Both the position numbers and the translations under genes were made by a program. 41,502 nt of DNA. Origin: Oscillospiraceae bacterium. GTDB lineage: Bacteria; Bacillota; Clostridia; Oscillospirales; Ruminococcaceae. This document shows positions 39,231 through 41,502 of the stretch, piece by piece. Each line of letters begins with the position of its first letter. Position 1 is the first letter of the stretch. The DNA lies in assembly GCA_017473745.1 (NCBI GenBank), contig JAFUJP010000037.1, forward strand, positions 1 through 41,502, given 5' to 3'. Under the pieces are notes generated by a model. It was not told the origin of the DNA, ran no database searches, and worked only from the letters and a program-made list of their open reading frames with translations.

Positions 39231-41093
39231 TTAATATTCCGGAACTCCATACCCAAATATTTCATAATACCCTACACTGTAACTTATCCTCCTGCAGGTG
39301 TCATCGGAGTTTCCTTCAATGGTATAAATAGTTCCATTCTCAACCTTCTCAACTATACCAACATGATTCGGCCTACCGTCCTGACCGGTGATATCCTCGT
39401 CCCAATCGAAGAAAATTATCATACCAGGAACAGGCTCAACCGAACCATCTGCCCATTGTCCACGGGACTGAAACCAGTTTACACCGACAGCACAACTTGC
39501 GAACTTCGGTATGATTCCATTTTCGATGTAACCGCATTCGTTTGCACACCAGCTGACAAAGCAAGCGCACCAGTCAACTCGTTCGCTGAATCCATACCAT
39601 GACCAGTAAGGTTCACCGCCCACATTACCAATCTGAGATTGAGCAACCGCAACCATCATATCGTCGCTCTGTCCTGCAATTCCATATAGAACCATAGCCC
39701 ACAGCTCGTCGTTTTCTTCCGAAAGTAAAGCGTCGAGCTGTTCTTTTTGCTTGCGGTCAAAGTTATATTCCTCTTCCATTTCATCAGCAGTCTTGTGGCT
39801 TACCGCGATGAAAAGATATGTCCTTGTTTCTGTGGCTTCTGTTTCGACGATATTTCCGTTCCCATCATCGGATTCAACTATAACCGTTTCTGTTATTTCT
39901 TCTGTACGGAAAGATATCTCATTCATTTCCCAGAATATCTCCCGGAGAATTTCTTTTTTCTCATCGGTTATAGTTGCAACTTCCTGTCCGTTTACAGGAT
40001 CGGTCGTAGTCTTTACCGCATATACTGCGAGAACTTCTCTCCATACCGCACGGGAACCGGACATTTCAAGAACATCATAAGGATTTTCAAGCTTAATCTT
40101 TTCAATCTCTGCGAGATACTCGTCATTGATTTCTCTAATAACCTCCTGCATAGTTTCTCCTCCGGTGTCTTCGTTAGAAAGGAAAATACCGAATGAAGAA
40201 CCAACCAAAAGTCCTATAAGCATAATAATTACAATAATTATAACAGCAACCCAACCTCCTGCAGCAATAGCCGCAACAAGTGCTTTTGTGGCTGCTATTA
40301 TTCCTTTAACCATTGATTTACCTGCAACGAAAACAGCCCTTCCTGCAGTATAAATTGCATTTACGGTTTTCTTTGTTCCTTGAATAATAGTCTGCGGTGC
40401 TTTAACTACTGTATGGGACGCTGTGGCCGCCGTTTTTGCCGTTTTGACGGTTGCTTTTGAAGTTTGCTCCGCAGTTTTAATCGTTGTTTTACCGCCTTTC
40501 ACGGCTGTTTTGCTGGCACTTGCAAAGTTTGATTTTGTCTTGATTCCGTTCTTTGTGATATTCGCAGAAGCCTCTGCGGATTCCTTTGTTCTGATGGTAT
40601 TACCAATGGATTCAGCTGTACGTTGTTCGCAAACTTTTTCGGTTCTCTTTTTTGCTTGCTTAACAGCATATTCTCTCGCTTGTTCTTGTGGAGTGGATTT
40701 ATAAGAATCATATTGTCTTTTATGAGAAGGACCGCCAGTATATTGTCGGTCCTCTTTCGTTTCCGAGCCATAAGAAGCAGAATGAGCACGAGGATAATCC
40801 CCGTGCTCAAAATGTTCTTTTGCTTTTATAATATTTTCTTTTGTAGTTTCAAAACCTTTTCTTCCGTGCTCGCCGAACTGATAAGCAACTTCATATCCAA
40901 TTGCTTCGGAAGTTTCCGTCACTTTATCAGAAGCATATTCCTCCGGAGAATTCTCTTCTGTGTAATAGCTATGCTCAGCGCTTTGCTTGGTTCGGATATA
41001 TGAATCTTTCATTCTGTCCGAAAGATTGGCCGATTTATCAAGAACTTTTATTGAATTACCAACAACGGATTCTTTTGTTTTAATATCATTCAT
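39231..41093 (-). CDS. ICE cell-wall hydrolase with CHAP domain, 620 aa
   Basis: Residues 1-280 are charged and low in complexity, rich in Lys, Thr and Ala (KTTIKTAEQTSKATVKTAKT). A single membrane helix lies at about 282-305 (VAVIIIVIIMLIGLLVGSS), then a coiled/extracellular stretch, then a C-terminal CHAP amidase domain at about 475-620. There DWCACFVSWC holds the catalytic Cys and RPNHVGIVE the His. Such hydrolases of conjugative transposons (Tn1549-like group, VirB1 analogues) open peptidoglycan for the mating channel. The start overlaps the end of the sortase gene by eight bases. It is leftward, like int at the far left. Confidence 0.87.
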   Translation of the reverse strand: MNDIKTKESVVGNSIKVLDKSANLSDRMKDSYIRTKQSAEHSYYTEENSPEEYASDKVTETSEAIGYEVAYQFGEHGRKGFETTKENIIKAKEHFEHGDYPRAHSASYGSETKEDRQYTGGPSHKRQYDSYKSTPQEQAREYAVKQAKKRTEKVCEQRTAESIGNTIRTKESAEASANITKNGIKTKSNFASASKTAVKGGKTTIKTAEQTSKATVKTAKTAATASHTVVKAPQTIIQGTKKTVNAIYTAGRAVFVAGKSMVKGIIAATKALVAAIAAGGWVAVIIIVIIMLIGLLVGSSFGIFLSNEDTGGETMQEVIREINDEYLAEIEKIKLENPYDVLEMSGSRAVWREVLAVYAVKTTTDPVNGQEVATITDEKKEILREIFWEMNEISFRTEEITETVIVESDDGNGNIVETEATETRTYLFIAVSHKTADEMEEEYNFDRKQKEQLDALLSEENDELWAMVLYGIAGQSDDMMVAVAQSQIGNVGGEPYWSWYGFSERVDWCACFVSWCANECGYIENGIIPKFASCAVGVNWFQSRGQWADGSVEPVPGMIIFFDWDEDITGQDGRPNHVGIVEKVENGTIYTIEGNSDDTCRRISYSVGYYEIFGYGVPEY

Positions 41094-41502
41094 TCATACC
41101 ACTTTCCATAGGAAGATTATCAATAAGTTTCGCCACAACTACGATTCTGCCATCGGTCTGGCTATATTCACAGGTGGAGAGAGTGAGAAGTCTGTCGCCG
41201 TATTCTGCATTTACACCGGTATCATAAAGCTGGAGAGATTTGCAGGTTTCAATATATTTATTGAAATCTGCTTCATCCTCCGCATTTACAAACTGGAAGT
41301 ATTTGAATCCGGCATCGTTATATGCAACGGTTTTGAATACCGCAACGACTTCAAATCTTCCATAATCAAGAAGAGTATCAAACTGAATATATTTGTGCTC
41401 TTTGTAGAACTCTTCGTCTTCATATTTACAGAGGTCTGCGAACATAGAACCGTTATTCATGTTGTGTCCATAAACAACGATGTTGTCACAGTTGTCGATA
41501 AG
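41086..41502 (-). CDS. srtB: Class B sortase, C-terminal part (cut by window edge)
   Basis: The frame stays open to the window edge, and the visible 138 residues are the C-terminal part of a sortase. NIVVYGHNM carries the catalytic His, LTLSTCEYS the TLSTC catalytic Cys, and DGRIVVVAKL the catalytic Arg. YEDEEFYKEHKYIQF and the long insertion between His and Cys fit class B sortases. Such enzymes cut NPxT-type sorting signals and link proteins to the wall. They are regular members of Tn1549-like ICE transfer modules, next to the CHAP hydrolase as here. The scaffold protein at 9423 has an NPNTGA signal that this enzyme could serve; this is inference. Confidence 0.87.
   Translation of the reverse strand, partial: LIDNCDNIVVYGHNMNNGSMFADLCKYEDEEFYKEHKYIQFDTLLDYGRFEVVAVFKTVAYNDAGFKYFQFVNAEDEADFNKYIETCKSLQLYDTGVNAEYGDRLLTLSTCEYSQTDGRIVVVAKLIDNLPMESGMNE

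Noticed and set aside
1-41502. CRISPR array, tRNA or rRNA genes, insertion sequence transposases
   Set aside because: No regularly spaced repeats, no cloverleaf with CCA-type arms and no rRNA-like or transposase sequence was found by reading both strands.

Overview
The window reads as DNA from a gut-type Firmicute, most likely a member of Clostridia (Oscillospirales or Lachnospirales-like). The grounds are AGGAGG ribosome sites, a Gram-positive LexA box (GAACATATGTTC), dockerin and cohesin modules, sortase signals, DUF6809 and DUF2292 proteins, and an ECF-type vitamin transporter. Species cannot be named from sequence alone.

Layout. (1) 1-2.2 kb: the integrase end of an integrative conjugative element (ICE). 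A tyrosine integrase (cut by the window edge), an excisionase-like protein and an XRE regulator are all on the minus strand, with a GC-rich structured intergenic block among them. (2) 2.4-3.9 kb: a control region with a 51-residue CxxC peptide gene, two cobalamin riboswitches in series (each followed by its own terminator), a consensus promoter between them, and a DUF2292 gene. (3) 3.9-31.1 kb: a rightward, tightly packed gene set. It encodes three secreted dockerin proteins (1208, 398 and 1513 aa), one cohesin protein with an NPNTGA wall-sorting tail, a second NPNTGA protein, a 1176-aa membrane-anchored repeat protein with a transcobalamin-like C-terminal (DUF4430) domain, a MoxR/DUF58/transglutaminase-like trio, two lipoproteins (an alpha/alpha-toroid protein and a DUF4430 protein), and a complete ECF transporter (T protein plus an A-A-S fusion). 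(4) 31.3-35.1 kb: an SOS-regulated Y-family polymerase, an SDR/TetR pair, a small Cys-rich protein and a YolD-like protein. (5) 35.1-41.5 kb: a minimal nucleotidyltransferase, a retropepsin-like protein, a DUF4143 ATPase, DUF6809, two metallophosphoesterases, and the ICE cell-wall hydrolase (CHAP) and class B sortase (cut by the window edge).

How the parts may work together. The main proposal is that region 3 is a corrinoid (vitamin B12) capture machine displayed on the cell wall. The cohesin protein would be the wall anchor and the dockerin proteins would dock on it. DUF4430 domains, and an alpha/alpha-toroid lipoprotein, resemble the two halves of animal intrinsic factor/transcobalamin. The ECF system would import the ligand and the cobalamin riboswitches would shut expression off when B12 is plentiful. 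No glycoside hydrolase is present, so this is a cohesin-dockerin system apparently used for something other than plant-fibre breakdown. The domain calls rest on sequence pattern recognition; the B12 role is inferred from riboswitches plus domain content. One caveat is a further terminator-like hairpin at 3818-3867 between the riboswitch gene and the large gene set, so transcriptional continuity has to be shown.

The integrase end on the left and the conjugation-type hydrolase/sortase on the right, all reading leftward, suggest that the B12 locus is cargo inside one ICE.
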